From positions 26,113 through 90,112 of IMG/VR virus record IMGVR_UViG_3300032240_001151: 64,000 nucleotides of DNA; one strand, written 5' to 3'. A model generated the notes under the pieces. It worked only from the letters and a program-made list of their open reading frames with translations. It was not told where the DNA came from and did no database searches. Positions 44,124-53,606 of the stretch are shown here, in pieces (position 1 is the stretch's first letter; every line of letters starts with the position of its first letter). The translations under genes and the position numbers were made by a program. Source of the stretch: a virus.

Positions 44124-45341
44124 ATGGCAGGCCAAGTAGAAATACAATATTATGATGCGTCTCAAACTTTATTGCCTGTGTCAGGTAATACTCCATTTGG
44201 ATACTACGATACAGATGCACAATTTCAAATAGACGGTCAAAAATTCGTAAAATTTGCAGCTAGGAGACTAGGATATCCTATCATGGAGATAGAATTGCAG
44301 GATATTAACTTCTATTCTGCTTTGGAAGATGCTGTATCAGCTTACGGTAAAGAATTGTATGAGTATAAGATAAGAGAGAACTATCTATCTATGGAGGGAA
44401 GTCCTACTGGTAGTAATCTTAATAATGCTTTAATTCAACCAAACTTTACAAATGTAATGAGAATAGCTGCCGATTATGGCAGTGAAGTAGGCAGCGGTGG
44501 CAACATACCTTATTATACAGGATCTATTGATCTTAAAGCAGGGTATCAATATTATGACCTTAATGCATGGGCTAGCGCATCCGGTATAGTACAATCAGGT
44601 GATCAAATAGATATAAAAAGGATTTTTTATGAGGCACCACCAGCAATTACAAGATACTTTGATCCGTATGCTGGTACTGGTACAGGATTGCAATCATTAA
44701 TGGAAACTTTTGGATTTGGTCAAATGTCTCCTGGTATCAACTTTATGTTAATGCCTGTCTATTTTGATGTACTAAAAATACAAGCAATTGAATTTAATGA
44801 TCAAATTAGAAAATCTGCTTATACATTTGAAATACATAACAACCAGTTAAGGATATTTCCTGTACCAACTTTTGACAGGAAATTGTTTTTTACATATGTT
44901 AAGAAGTCTGAAATGGGCTCTTTAATTAGAGGTGGTGTTGTTGTATCCGGATCCTCTAGTGTTACAACTGTGGGAACTGGTCCTGGAAGCACTAATGTAA
45001 TAACAAACATCAGTAATGTGCCATTTCACACTATTGTATATAGCCAAATAAATGATATATTCAAGAAATGGATATTTGATTACGCTCTTGCAATAACTAA
45101 AGAAACTTTAGGCAACATCAGGGGTGTGTATAGTCAAATACCTGTTCCTGGAGCTGAGGTTACAATAAATGGGCAAACTCTTATAGATCAAGCAAACACT
45201 GAAAAAACTGCTTTAATTGATCAATTAAGAGGGACTTTAGATGACACATCACGTCAAAAACAAATGGAGAAAAAATCTCAAGAAGCTGCTATGATGAGAG
45301 ATACTTTTATTAATTTTCCAATGCCAATTTACATAGCATAA
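44124..45341 (+). CDS. Neck protein, T4 gp13-like
   Basis: 405 residues. Residues 35-85 (FAARRLGYPIMEIELQDINF, then YSALEDAVSAYGKELYEYK) parallel the T4 gp13 opening, with [20 protein letters not shown] and LELYGEYHYDG. The central region (SIDLKAGYQYYDLNAWA, IDIKRIFYE) and the C-terminal ALAITKETLGNIRGVYSQIP also fit head-completion neck proteins that bridge portal and tail. It is longer than T4 gp13 (309). It heads a neck block with the gp14- and gp15-like genes. A TAATG overlap couples it to the next gene. Confidence 0.75.
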   Translation: MAGQVEIQYYDASQTLLPVSGNTPFGYYDTDAQFQIDGQKFVKFAARRLGYPIMEIELQDINFYSALEDAVSAYGKELYEYKIRENYLSMEGSPTGSNLNNALIQPNFTNVMRIAADYGSEVGSGGNIPYYTGSIDLKAGYQYYDLNAWASASGIVQSGDQIDIKRIFYEAPPAITRYFDPYAGTGTGLQSLMETFGFGQMSPGINFMLMPVYFDVLKIQAIEFNDQIRKSAYTFEIHNNQLRIFPVPTFDRKLFFTYVKKSEMGSLIRGGVVVSGSSSVTTVGTGPGSTNVITNISNVPFHTIVYSQINDIFKKWIFDYALAITKETLGNIRGVYSQIPVPGAEVTINGQTLIDQANTEKTALIDQLRGTLDDTSRQKQMEKKSQEAAMMRDTFINFPMPIYIA

Positions 45342-45730
45342 TGGTAAAACTAGTAGACATATTAATTGAAGATAGGTTTGAAAGAAAAGAGTCTATAAAG
45401 AAAACCTACCACACATACTCGTGCGTATTCTTAGTAAAGTTTAAAAAAAAATTTAATAGAGTACAAGCGGTAGAAAGAGTTAGAGGGATTAAAACTGTAA
45501 CTATAGTAGATCTTAGAGGTGATGAAAGATTAGATAAAATTAACAGAACTCTTACAGACTATGAATATAGTACAATAGAAATAAAGTTTATAACTAATAA
45601 AGACCCAAAGACGAATCTTGAATCTATCAAAAAAGCTATGGTAGGTTCTGATAAAAAACAAGATATCGATAACATAGTTGGTATAGTTGCAGCCAAACCC
45701 AAGTTAGATACTTTAATACAAATAGACTAA
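45341..45730 (+). CDS. Small neck-block protein with leader-like N-terminus
   Basis: 129 residues. It begins MVKLVDILIEDRFERKESI, resembling the other capsid-targeting-like leaders. The body (YSCVFLVKFKKKFNRVQAVE, RGIKTVTIVDLRGDERLD, TIEIKFITNKD) has the beta-alpha-beta order of a ferredoxin-like or ACT-like fold. Similar short genes lie between the gp13 and gp14 genes of environmental T4-like phages, without known function. It overlaps both neighbours by one base. Confidence 0.5.
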   Translation: MVKLVDILIEDRFERKESIKKTYHTYSCVFLVKFKKKFNRVQAVERVRGIKTVTIVDLRGDERLDKINRTLTDYEYSTIEIKFITNKDPKTNLESIKKAMVGSDKKQDIDNIVGIVAAKPKLDTLIQID

Positions 45731-46218
45731 TGGCATTATACGGCGGTATACGAGCAAGATCTTTTTTTAGACATCACAGCAGACAAATTGTAAATAGGAT
45801 TGTTGCTGAAGAAGTGCTATATTACAAGCTGTCTTTATCAGAGACAAAGTATAATATTTATGGAGAGTCTAAAAATAAAATGTATAAACAACCAATATTA
45901 ATAGCGTGTTTATATTTAGCTGACCAACAAGTATCGGAAGACGAAACATATGGTAAATCAAGAACACAAACAGCAGAATTTAGATTTTTAAGAGACGATC
46001 TTATAGATTTAAATCTTGTTACTGAAGCTGGAGATATAATTTGTTGGCAAGAATCTTACTATGAAGTAGATCTTGTAATAGAAAATCAACGTGTAATGGG
46101 AAAAAACCCAGAATACTCACTAGAGTCGGATTTAGAAAAGTATGGTGAGTCTTGGTCAATGATATGTAAAACTCATCTTACTGGTGTAAATAAATTAAAT
46201 CTTATAAAAACTACATAA
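45730..46218 (+). CDS. Neck protein, T4 gp14-like
   Basis: 162 residues, shorter than T4 gp14 (256). Key parts are RSFFRHHSRQIVNRIVAEEV, NIYGESKNKMYKQP, a FRFLRDDLIDLNLVTEAGDI block and the motif WQESYYEVDLVIENQRVMGK, which matches the gp14 pattern of D-x-I-x-W-x-x-x-Y-Y-E-I-D followed by an N-x-x-x-x-G-K-N-P segment. It lies between gp13-like and gp15-like genes, so the head-neck assignment is well supported by context. Confidence 0.75.
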   Translation: MALYGGIRARSFFRHHSRQIVNRIVAEEVLYYKLSLSETKYNIYGESKNKMYKQPILIACLYLADQQVSEDETYGKSRTQTAEFRFLRDDLIDLNLVTEAGDIICWQESYYEVDLVIENQRVMGKNPEYSLESDLEKYGESWSMICKTHLTGVNKLNLIKTT

Positions 46219-46220
46219 AA

Positions 46221-47477
46221 GTGCCTCTACAAAAACGCGTCATAAAAAATAGACCAAAAACTGAGGCTGAGATACTTAATTCTCAGATAGAACCTTATAT
46301 AGAAACAAGCGGTAAGCCATCTATACAAGATTATAAAAGAGGTGATGATAATTCTTTACGTGGTGAAGAAATAAAAAATATTTCTGTAGGTCTTGAAGAC
46401 ATAGATAAGGCTATACTATACTATTTTGATGAAGTAATAAAGCCCTATGTAATAACAGAGGGGTCTAAGAAAAACATACCTGTAATATTTGCAGATGCTG
46501 AAAGATGGAAAACAGCGCAAAGCGACGGAGTTTACAGAGATAAAGAAGGTAAAATAATGTTACCTATAATAACTGTTAAAAGAGACAATTTAGAACGTAA
46601 TAGGTCTCTTACAACGAAGCTAGATGGTAATAAAGTGAACATTTATCAGAATTACGAGAAGAGATATACTAAGAAAAATCAATACGACAACTTTTCAGTA
46701 CTTACTAACAGGGCCCCTGTAAGGGAGTTTTACAATGTGGTGGTCCCTGACTACTATACTTTGACTTATACGTGTAATATATATGTATCTTTTTATGAAG
46801 ATTTAAATAAAATTATCGAAGCCATAGGTTTTAGATCAGACGCATATTGGGGAGAACCTGGAAAATTTTTATTTAAAGCAAGAATTGATAACTTTCCTAT
46901 TACAAACGAGATAACTGAAGGGGCTGATAGACGCTTTTTAAGCACCTTTACACTTGTTATGAATGGATACCTCACACCAAATAATATAGATCGATTTTTA
47001 GCCGCTAATGCGTTTAAATACCGTTCTAAAACCCAAGTATTATTCACTCTAGAAGCATCAGGACAAAATGTAGAAGATGTAAGATTTGCTACAGGAAATT
47101 CACCATCTGTTGCTAAAACATCATACATACCAGAAGGAGTAAATGTGAAAAATGTAACTCAAATAAATGTACTAGATACTGAAACTATAGCATATCTTAA
47201 TGCATCTAAGACATATAAAGCAAATCCAGCATCAACAACTACAAATACTGCTAGATTCCTGAACACAGCAATATTACAACCGCCAGTATCATCACAATTA
47301 CCGGCTACTTCTGTTAATGACTTTAAGTTTTTTGTTAATGGAGTTTTTGTAGATGCTACTCATATAATATCTTTTGATCAGATAGGTTCTAATACCGCAT
47401 TGACAGTAAATACAGCAACACTAGGGTATACATTTGACACTGTAGATGAAATAATTGCAGTAGGTAAATTTCAATAA
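46221..47477 (+). CDS. Tail completion / sheath terminator protein, T4 gp15-like
   Basis: 418 residues from a GTG start two bases after the gp14-like stop. The middle part follows T4 gp15: IPVIFADAERW (T4 has IRVPITYASKEHF), PDYYTLTYTCNIYVSFYEDL (T4 PIKMIYELSIFTRYEDDM), and LSTFTLVMNGYLTP (T4 EWSLTFEVNGWMYPP). Gp15 caps the tail sheath and joins head to tail. The last 130 residues are a Thr/Asn-rich extension absent from T4. The call combines motif order and neck-block position. Confidence 0.65.
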   Translation: MPLQKRVIKNRPKTEAEILNSQIEPYIETSGKPSIQDYKRGDDNSLRGEEIKNISVGLEDIDKAILYYFDEVIKPYVITEGSKKNIPVIFADAERWKTAQSDGVYRDKEGKIMLPIITVKRDNLERNRSLTTKLDGNKVNIYQNYEKRYTKKNQYDNFSVLTNRAPVREFYNVVVPDYYTLTYTCNIYVSFYEDLNKIIEAIGFRSDAYWGEPGKFLFKARIDNFPITNEITEGADRRFLSTFTLVMNGYLTPNNIDRFLAANAFKYRSKTQVLFTLEASGQNVEDVRFATGNSPSVAKTSYIPEGVNVKNVTQINVLDTETIAYLNASKTYKANPASTTTNTARFLNTAILQPPVSSQLPATSVNDFKFFVNGVFVDATHIISFDQIGSNTALTVNTATLGYTFDTVDEIIAVGKFQ

Positions 47478-47479
47478 TT

Positions 47480-47713
47480 ATGGCGTTAATAAGATCAAAG
47501 CAGCTTAACAAGAATATGACCGGAGATTTCACTTTTTCTGGAATGACAACTTTTATACAAACATCTTCAGCACATCCAGCAATTATAATAAGTGGGTCAG
47601 AAAAAATATCAGCTACTTCTGTATATAGTGGATCTATAACTATACAAAATTTAGGAACTTTTGCTGACACTGGAAGCAATGCCGTAATTGATCTTGGAGA
47701 TAACTCTTTTTAG
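47480..47713 (+). CDS. Small fibre-region structural protein
   Basis: 77 residues. ALIRSKQLNKNMTGDFTFSG, then SAHPAIIISGSEKISATSVY and ITIQNLGTFADTGSNAVIDL, read as a short Ser/Thr-rich beta repeat like those in the fibres downstream. There is no signal peptide. It probably forms an adaptor or short spike. It follows the gp15-like gene by two bases and closes the neck unit before a new promoter box. Confidence 0.45.
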   Translation: MALIRSKQLNKNMTGDFTFSGMTTFIQTSSAHPAIIISGSEKISATSVYSGSITIQNLGTFADTGSNAVIDLGDNSF

Positions 47714-47721
47714 GTATAATT

Positions 47722-47735
47722 GATATTTATATTTA
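47722..47735 (+). promoter_or_regulatory. Candidate phage late-type promoter box
   Basis: GATATTTATATTTA lies 31 bases before the fibre gene start, leaving room for a short leader. Confidence 0.45.
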
Positions 47736-47766
47736 AGAGAGATTACAACAAAACTAAAAAGCATAA

Positions 47767-49329
47767 ATGGCTACCTGGCTCCAGATAAATCCTCAGGATG
47801 GAAACGCTACGTATAATAATGTTACAGTATATAATACTATAATAGCTAACTCTATTAGTGGGTCTTTTACCGGATCTTATAGTGAAACTGACCCTATATT
47901 TGTATCTCAATCTGCTTCTTTAGCTACTACAGGGTCTAATATTTTTATTGGAAATCAATATATTACGGGATCAATATTAGTATCAGGATCAGCATATTTT
48001 CCTGGATTGACTAATTCGTCTCAATCAGGCATAGTAGTAATAGACCCAACTACAGGACAATTATACTATACTACAGGGTCCATATCAGGAACTAGTGGCA
48101 CCTCAGGAATAACTCCTTTGTACAATGGAACTTCTAGCAATTGTATAACTTTACCTTTAACATTATGCAATAATTCTGTTCCAATTTGTAACAATAAAGT
48201 TTTAGTATTCCAAGTATGTAATTCAAATTCAGAAAAAGACGATAATTTTGATGTATACCTAAATGGGGCATATATAGGGGCTTTAGATCTAAATTATAAT
48301 AGCCAAGTTGGTTCTGTTTTTATAGCAAATCTTGATCCGTTATTAGCAATAACAGAGCCTAATTTTGTATGTCCTATGGAGTTGATTCAAGTGTATAGGT
48401 TTAACCCTTTAATACTTAATAGCATCAATACAATTGAATTGAGAAATACTCAAAGTAATAATAATGGTAATTATGGAATAATAGGAGTTAGTAATTATGA
48501 AATATCCGGAAGTAGTTTAGTTAATCCATGCCAAATAGCTAACATAGAGTATTCAGGTAATACTGGACAGAGTTTTTTCTTAAATTTTGAATATCAAGAT
48601 TGTTGTGCAACACTACCTTCTACAATTGAAATTGATTTAGACACAAATATTAATGGGGCAGTTGTAACAATGTATCCATACTCAATAGATACTCAAAACT
48701 ATATTGTAGATTGGGGAGACGGTAGTCCTGTAGATGAAAGTACAACTGAATATTTTGTACATACTTATGAAAGTACAGGAAGTTATACAATAACTGTAAG
48801 TTTTGAAAATAAATTAATTTTATATGACATTGATTTATACAGCAATAATGGTGAAACATCTATATATGATATAAGAAATTTACGAGATTTTCAAGCTTTA
48901 AGAACTTTAACGCTTGATAATGTTGCTTTTAACATTGAGACTGTTCAAATGCCTATAAATTTAAGTTTGTTATATTTATACTTTTCTCAAATAGCAAATG
49001 TTGATTTAAGATCAATACCATCTTTAGTACAGGAAATTATTGAAGACAGTGAAATAGTCACATCTATTAATTCATCTGGCATTACAAATCTTGAGTTTAT
49101 TAGTATTATGGATTATTCTTTAACCCTACCTAATTTGACGTATGTAAATATTAATAACTGTGCAGTAGTTCAATCATCTATAGACAATTTATTAGTAAAT
49201 TTAGACTCTAATGGTCTTTCAAATGGTTATGTAACCGCCCTATCAGGATCTAATCAACCACCTTCTTCAACAGGATTGACTGCTAAAGCTAATTTAATAA
49301 GTAAAGGATGGACTGTGTTAACTAACTAA
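47767..49329 (+). CDS. Tail fibre with PKD-like and leucine-rich-repeat-like domains
   Basis: 520 residues. The N-terminal 110 are Ser/Thr/Gly strands with SISGTSGTSG, the same unit as the next fibre. Residues 120-300 form a beta domain with Cys pairs. Residues about 312-345 are PKD-like (VDWGDGSP, HTYESTGSYTITVSF). Residues 355-460 show leucine-rich-repeat-like spacing (LRTLTLDNVAF, LSLLYLYFSQIANVDL). PKD and BspA-like repeats are adhesin modules common in Bacteroidota, so the C-terminal half may be a host-derived receptor-binding tip. A fibre role is inferred from context and composition. Confidence 0.6.
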   Translation: MATWLQINPQDGNATYNNVTVYNTIIANSISGSFTGSYSETDPIFVSQSASLATTGSNIFIGNQYITGSILVSGSAYFPGLTNSSQSGIVVIDPTTGQLYYTTGSISGTSGTSGITPLYNGTSSNCITLPLTLCNNSVPICNNKVLVFQVCNSNSEKDDNFDVYLNGAYIGALDLNYNSQVGSVFIANLDPLLAITEPNFVCPMELIQVYRFNPLILNSINTIELRNTQSNNNGNYGIIGVSNYEISGSSLVNPCQIANIEYSGNTGQSFFLNFEYQDCCATLPSTIEIDLDTNINGAVVTMYPYSIDTQNYIVDWGDGSPVDESTTEYFVHTYESTGSYTITVSFENKLILYDIDLYSNNGETSIYDIRNLRDFQALRTLTLDNVAFNIETVQMPINLSLLYLYFSQIANVDLRSIPSLVQEIIEDSEIVTSINSSGITNLEFISIMDYSLTLPNLTYVNINNCAVVQSSIDNLLVNLDSNGLSNGYVTALSGSNQPPSSTGLTAKANLISKGWTVLTN

Positions 49330-49356
49330 TTTAAAAATATAGTATAATAAAATATA

Positions 49357-52300
49357 ATGAGTTGTTCTTCTACATATTGCAATATAACAATCACCATATC
49401 TACTGGATTATCATACGTTACTGGTGATTATTTACTATTATATTGTGACAATTGCAACTCTATAAATGGTCAAGTTGTATCCTATGATTCTATTACTGGA
49501 CAATTAATATTACAACCAATATCATTCGAAGGTACTGGTTCATGTTGTAATTGGACAGTTAGTTTATCGGGAGCCCCAGGAAGCGTAGGCAGTTCTGGAT
49601 CTTCTGGTTCATCCGGATCTAGCGGTTCATCAGGTACTTCTGGTTCGTCTGGAACTAGTGGTAGTTCTGGTAGTACAGGAACGTCTGGTACTTCAGGCTC
49701 TACTGGCAGTTCAGGTTCTAGTGGATCTTCTGGAAGCACAGGAACATCAGGATCTACCGGTACAAGCGGTTCCACAGGTACTTCAGGAACTAGCGGAAGT
49801 ACAGGAACTTCTGGCTCATCAGGTACTTCAGGTTCTACAGGAACATCTGGTAGTAGCGGATCTAGTGGTAGTTCTGGAACATCTGGAAGTGCCGGCATAT
49901 CAGGAGACAGATACTTAACTTCTTCTACAAGTTCTATAGCTTTAGGAGTAGGAGGTACTATTACAGTAGAACAAAATTTAGCATATTCTGTTGCACAGAC
50001 AGCGTTAATAGCTTATGATACCACCCACTATCAAGAGGTGCCAGTAGTTTCATATAATCCATCTACAGGTGTTTTAGTCTATGGAACTCCTAGTTTAACA
50101 GTAGGAACAGGTACCTACTCATCTTGGAGAGTAAATTTAGCAGGTGCCAGTGGAGGAGATGGAACCTCAGGAAGTTCTGGATCTTCAGGTTCTAGCGGAT
50201 CTTCTGGTAGTAGTGGTTCAACAGGTACGTCTGGTAGTTCAGGATCTACGGGATCTAGTGGCTCAACCGGAACTTCTGGTTCGACTGGTTCATCAGGAAC
50301 CTCAGGCAGTACTGGATCATCCGGTACATCAGGAACTAGTGGGTCATCAGGTAGTAGTGGTAGTTCTGGCTCCACAGGTTCAAGCGGAAGCACAGGATCA
50401 TCTGGCAGCTCTGGATCAACAGGAACTTCGGGAACTAGCGGCAGTACAGGAACCTCAGGTACATCAGGAACTAGTGGAAATGGTTCATCAGGAACATCAG
50501 GTTCTACAGGAACATCAGGTTCTACAGGAACATCAGGTAGCTCTGGCAGCTCTGGATCAACAGGAACAAGCGGATCCACTGGTACTAGTGGTTCAACCGG
50601 TTCATCTGGTTCTAGCGGATCTTCTGGATCCTCTGGTACATCAGGTTCTTCCGGAACATCTGGAAGTTCTGGATCTACAGGAACGTCAGGAACCTCAGGT
50701 TCTACAGGAACGTCAGGTTCTACTGGATCTAGTGGTACTTCTGGTGTAAATGGATCTTTTGGAACTAGTGGAACTTCTGGATCAACTGGAACTTCAGGCA
50801 GTAGTGGAACAACAGGATCATCTGGATCATCAGGTTCTACTGGTACTTCTGGTTCTACTGGATCTAGTGGTACTGGAGGTAGTTCAGGGACTAGTGGATC
50901 GTCTGGATCAACCGGTAGTTCAGGTAGTACAGGAACTTCAGGTAGTACGGGGTCGTCTGGGTCTAGTGGATCTTCTGGTACTTCTGGTATAAATGGATCA
51001 AGTGGAACTAGCGGCTCGTCTGGTTCATCTGGAAGTTCCGGTACAAGTGGATCCTCTGGTTCTACTGGTAGTAGCGGATCTACAGGCACATCAGGAACAT
51101 CAGGTTCTACTGGTACTAGCGGTTCAACAGGAACATCAGGTTCTAGTGGAACAGGATTTAATACTATCAATAGCCCAGCTATTGGCAGAATATTATTAGC
51201 AGATAACTCTACTAATGCAGCAACTGCCTCAATTAGTATGAGCTTTAATAATGGAGTTTTATTAGTAACAGGAAGTATAACAGCTACTGGTAATATACAA
51301 GCTAACACTTTAATAGTACAAACTGTAAGTTCATCTGTAGTATACAGTAGTGGTTCAAATATATTTGGTAATGTTGTAACAAATACTCATCAATTTACAG
51401 GATCAGTATCGATAACAGGATCTTTAAGTATTGTAAATTTAAACATAAGCAGCAGCGCCAGTAAATTTGTAGTAGTAGATAATTTTGGTAAGCTATTCTA
51501 TACAACAAGTAGCGCAGCAGGATCTTCTGGTAGCGCAGGTTCATCAGGAACCTCAGGCAGTACTGGATCATCTGGTTCTACTGGATCAAGTGGATCAACA
51601 GGAACAAGTGGTTCATCAGGTTCTACAGGAACATCAGGAAGCACAGGTACGTCTGGTTCAACTGGATCTTCGGGCACGTCTGGTTCTGCTGGTTCTAGTG
51701 GAACTAGTGGAAATGGATCGTCAGGTACAAGTGGAACTACAGGAAGTTCTGGTAGTACAGGTACATCGGGCAGTTCAGGAACAACAGGTTCATCGGGGTC
51801 AACTGGTACATCAGGTTCTACAGGAACTAGCGGTACATCAGGCAGTACTGGATCATCTGGTTCTAGTGGATCAACAGGAACAAGTGGTTCATCTGGTGTT
51901 AGTCCCACTATATCAGGCACTGCTTACTATGTGCCAAGATATAATTCTACAGGCAATGCCTTAGAAAATACGACTGCCATGATATACAATAGTGGCAGTA
52001 ACGTAGGTATAGGAATTACTAGTCCGAATTATAATCTACATGTACACGGGTCAGGATCTACTCAATCTTATTTACAATTTACTACTACAAACACTGGTAC
52101 CGCAACTGCAAACGGATTTATAATAGGGGTAGATTCTACCAGTAAAGCTTATTTACTGAATAGACAGAATACAGATATGCAGTTTTATACTAATAATTCT
52201 GTACAGATGGTTATTCTTGCAGGAGGGAGTGTTGGTATAGGCACTACATCACCCGCAGAATTATTAACTGTTAATGGTAGTATATTTTTATCTGGAAGTG

Positions 52301-53052
52301 GTCGTAGTGTATGGTTAGGAAATAATGGTGATTCTCAACCTAGATTAAGACTGCATCACAATGGGACTGCGGCATACATAGATTATTCATCTAGTTTATA
52401 TATTAGAAATGGTACTCCTGATATAAAAGTAACTTTTGACCCTAATGGTAATGTTGGTATAGGTACTACATCACCAGGAACTACTTTAGATGTAGCAGGA
52501 ACATTATCATTTACCTCTGCTTCTTTAAGTGTTTCTTTTGCTAGAAGAAATGGTAACTATCATCAAATATTTGAACCAGCAGGTGGTATTGCAATTTATT
52601 TAGGTAATACTTCTGATCCTGGAAACTATTATGATAATACAAATCATAATTTTAGAAGTAGAGGAGGAGGTACTGTTTATGGATCAATAAACAGTTCCGG
52701 TACTTTAACAATGTTAGGAGATGTTATAGCTTATGGTTCTCCATCTGATATTCGTTTAAAAAATATTAAAGAGAAAGTACCTAACGCTTTATACTCTGTT
52801 CTTAAATTAAATGGATATAGATTTGATTGGAAAGAATCTGATTCAATCTTAAAAATAAAAGAAGACATAGGGGTCATAGCTCAAGAAATAGAAGACGTAG
52901 CTCCTGAACTAGTTAGAACTAATGAAGAATCAGGAATGAAAAGTGTAAGATACCAAGGTTTAACAGCTATACTAATTGAAGCAATAAAAGAACAACAACA
53001 ACAAATAAATAATTTACAAGAACAAATAAATAAAATAACAAATGGACATTAG
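49357..53052 (+). CDS. Tail fibre with Gly-Ser-Thr stalks and S74 self-cleaving chaperone
   Basis: 1231 residues. Two related small beta domains (1-71 and 183-262) alternate with G-T/S-S arrays at about 72-182, 263-599 and 722-847. A linker module at 600-720 contains ANTLIVQTVSSSVVY. A beta region follows with three VGIG(I/T)TSP repeats, the last two reading GIGTTSP. The C-terminus (1130-1231) is a peptidase S74 intramolecular chaperone: SDIRLKNIKEK, DIGVIAQEIEDVAPE, RYQGLTAILIEAIKEQ and a terminal coiled coil. S74 domains trimerise the fibre, then cut themselves off, here probably before Ser1130. The arrays are likely collagen-like stalks. Confidence 0.88.
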   Translation: MSCSSTYCNITITISTGLSYVTGDYLLLYCDNCNSINGQVVSYDSITGQLILQPISFEGTGSCCNWTVSLSGAPGSVGSSGSSGSSGSSGSSGTSGSSGTSGSSGSTGTSGTSGSTGSSGSSGSSGSTGTSGSTGTSGSTGTSGTSGSTGTSGSSGTSGSTGTSGSSGSSGSSGTSGSAGISGDRYLTSSTSSIALGVGGTITVEQNLAYSVAQTALIAYDTTHYQEVPVVSYNPSTGVLVYGTPSLTVGTGTYSSWRVNLAGASGGDGTSGSSGSSGSSGSSGSSGSTGTSGSSGSTGSSGSTGTSGSTGSSGTSGSTGSSGTSGTSGSSGSSGSSGSTGSSGSTGSSGSSGSTGTSGTSGSTGTSGTSGTSGNGSSGTSGSTGTSGSTGTSGSSGSSGSTGTSGSTGTSGSTGSSGSSGSSGSSGTSGSSGTSGSSGSTGTSGTSGSTGTSGSTGSSGTSGVNGSFGTSGTSGSTGTSGSSGTTGSSGSSGSTGTSGSTGSSGTGGSSGTSGSSGSTGSSGSTGTSGSTGSSGSSGSSGTSGINGSSGTSGSSGSSGSSGTSGSSGSTGSSGSTGTSGTSGSTGTSGSTGTSGSSGTGFNTINSPAIGRILLADNSTNAATASISMSFNNGVLLVTGSITATGNIQANTLIVQTVSSSVVYSSGSNIFGNVVTNTHQFTGSVSITGSLSIVNLNISSSASKFVVVDNFGKLFYTTSSAAGSSGSAGSSGTSGSTGSSGSTGSSGSTGTSGSSGSTGTSGSTGTSGSTGSSGTSGSAGSSGTSGNGSSGTSGTTGSSGSTGTSGSSGTTGSSGSTGTSGSTGTSGTSGSTGSSGSSGSTGTSGSSGVSPTISGTAYYVPRYNSTGNALENTTAMIYNSGSNVGIGITSPNYNLHVHGSGSTQSYLQFTTTNTGTATANGFIIGVDSTSKAYLLNRQNTDMQFYTNNSVQMVILAGGSVGIGTTSPAELLTVNGSIFLSGSGRSVWLGNNGDSQPRLRLHHNGTAAYIDYSSSLYIRNGTPDIKVTFDPNGNVGIGTTSPGTTLDVAGTLSFTSASLSVSFARRNGNYHQIFEPAGGIAIYLGNTSDPGNYYDNTNHNFRSRGGGTVYGSINSSGTLTMLGDVIAYGSPSDIRLKNIKEKVPNALYSVLKLNGYRFDWKESDSILKIKEDIGVIAQEIEDVAPELVRTNEESGMKSVRYQGLTAILIEAIKEQQQQINNLQEQINKITNGH
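49570..49902 (+). repeat. Gly-Ser/Thr-coding array 1
   Basis: About 111 codons of (Gly-[Ser/Thr]-Ser)n. Serine is written with TCT, TCA, TCC, TCG, AGT and AGC in mixed order, so the periodicity is in the protein and much less in the DNA. Confidence 0.85.
50143..51153 (+). repeat. Gly-Ser/Thr-coding array 2
   Basis: About 337 codons of Gly-x-Ser units, with rare interruptions (GNGSSG, GVNGSFG, GTGGSSG, GINGSSG). The absence of stops on other frames produces long antisense open frames. Confidence 0.85.
51520..51897 (+). repeat. Gly-Ser/Thr-coding array 3
   Basis: About 126 codons of the same type, with one GNGSSG interruption, just before the receptor-proximal domain. Confidence 0.85.
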
Positions 53053-53410
53053 TGATATAAATTACGAATGGGGTTTCAATCCTTTACAGTCGTACCCCAC
53101 ATCTTCAGGTCAAAATGATGTAGTATTTATGGTACATTGGCAATTATATGGTACTACAGGATCTATAGAGGACGGTACATACTACTCTGGAGGAGTAATA
53201 GGAGTTCAACCTGTTGAATATAATAGTGGGTCTGATTTTATATCATTTAATGACCTTACCAAAGATATTGTATACGGGTGGGTTACTGCGTCCATGGGAC
53301 AAGAAAAAGTAGATAGCTACTATGAAAATATAAAAAATCAAATACAAGACAAAATAACTCCAAAAGCAATAACACAGCAAGCACCTTGGATAACAGGATC
53401 TATACAATAA
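53042..53410 (+). CDS. Small fibre-adjacent protein, possible fibre assembly factor
   Basis: 122 residues, beginning 11 bases inside the S74 fibre gene. It opens INYEWGFNPLQSYPTSSGQN and contains DVVFMVHWQLYGTTGSIEDG and VYGWVTASMGQEKVDSYYEN, then a basic QDKITPKAITQQAPW tail. The central strands and final helix resemble a DUF of phage proteins placed after tail fibres. Coupled translation with the fibre suggests an assembly or attachment role. No family function is known to me. Confidence 0.5.
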   Translation: MDISDINYEWGFNPLQSYPTSSGQNDVVFMVHWQLYGTTGSIEDGTYYSGGVIGVQPVEYNSGSDFISFNDLTKDIVYGWVTASMGQEKVDSYYENIKNQIQDKITPKAITQQAPWITGSIQ

Positions 53411-53422
53411 AAAATTAAATTT

Positions 53423-53599
53423 ATGAAGTACAGAGTAAATATGCAGTTTATACCTGGATTAGATCAGATATGGGTATCTAGACTAAACCCAAATGATCCT
53501 GAATATGTTTATGACATAGAACAGGAAGCAATAGATAAAGCAGCTGAATTAGAAGCTGCTGATTCTACAGGTAGAAAATATAGAGTAGAAACTATATAA
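53423..53599 (+). CDS. Very small acidic protein (58 aa)
   Basis: A 58-codon frame from ATG at 53423 to TAA at 53597-53599, which fills the gap between the neighbours. The product (MKYRVNMQFIPGLDQIWVSR, then acidic EQEAIDKAAELEAAD, ending KYRVETI) has a strand, acidic helix, strand layout and typical phage codon use. It sits 13 bases after the preceding stop and 7 bases before the next start, as in an operon. The function is unknown. Confidence 0.55.
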   Translation: MKYRVNMQFIPGLDQIWVSRLNPNDPEYVYDIEQEAIDKAAELEAADSTGRKYRVETI

Positions 53600-53606
53600 A
53601 TAAAAA

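Noticed and set aside
49570-49902. CRISPR or satellite array
   Set aside because: Repeat units are in-frame, vary by synonymous changes, have no constant repeat/spacer structure, and lie inside a fibre gene.
50115-51308. Long minus-strand open frame rich in Pro, Val and Glu
   Set aside because: It is the antisense of the Gly-Ser/Thr array, which lacks stop codons on the other strand. The same explains similar frames at 49482-49898, 51498-51920, 61459-62247 and 62431-63150.
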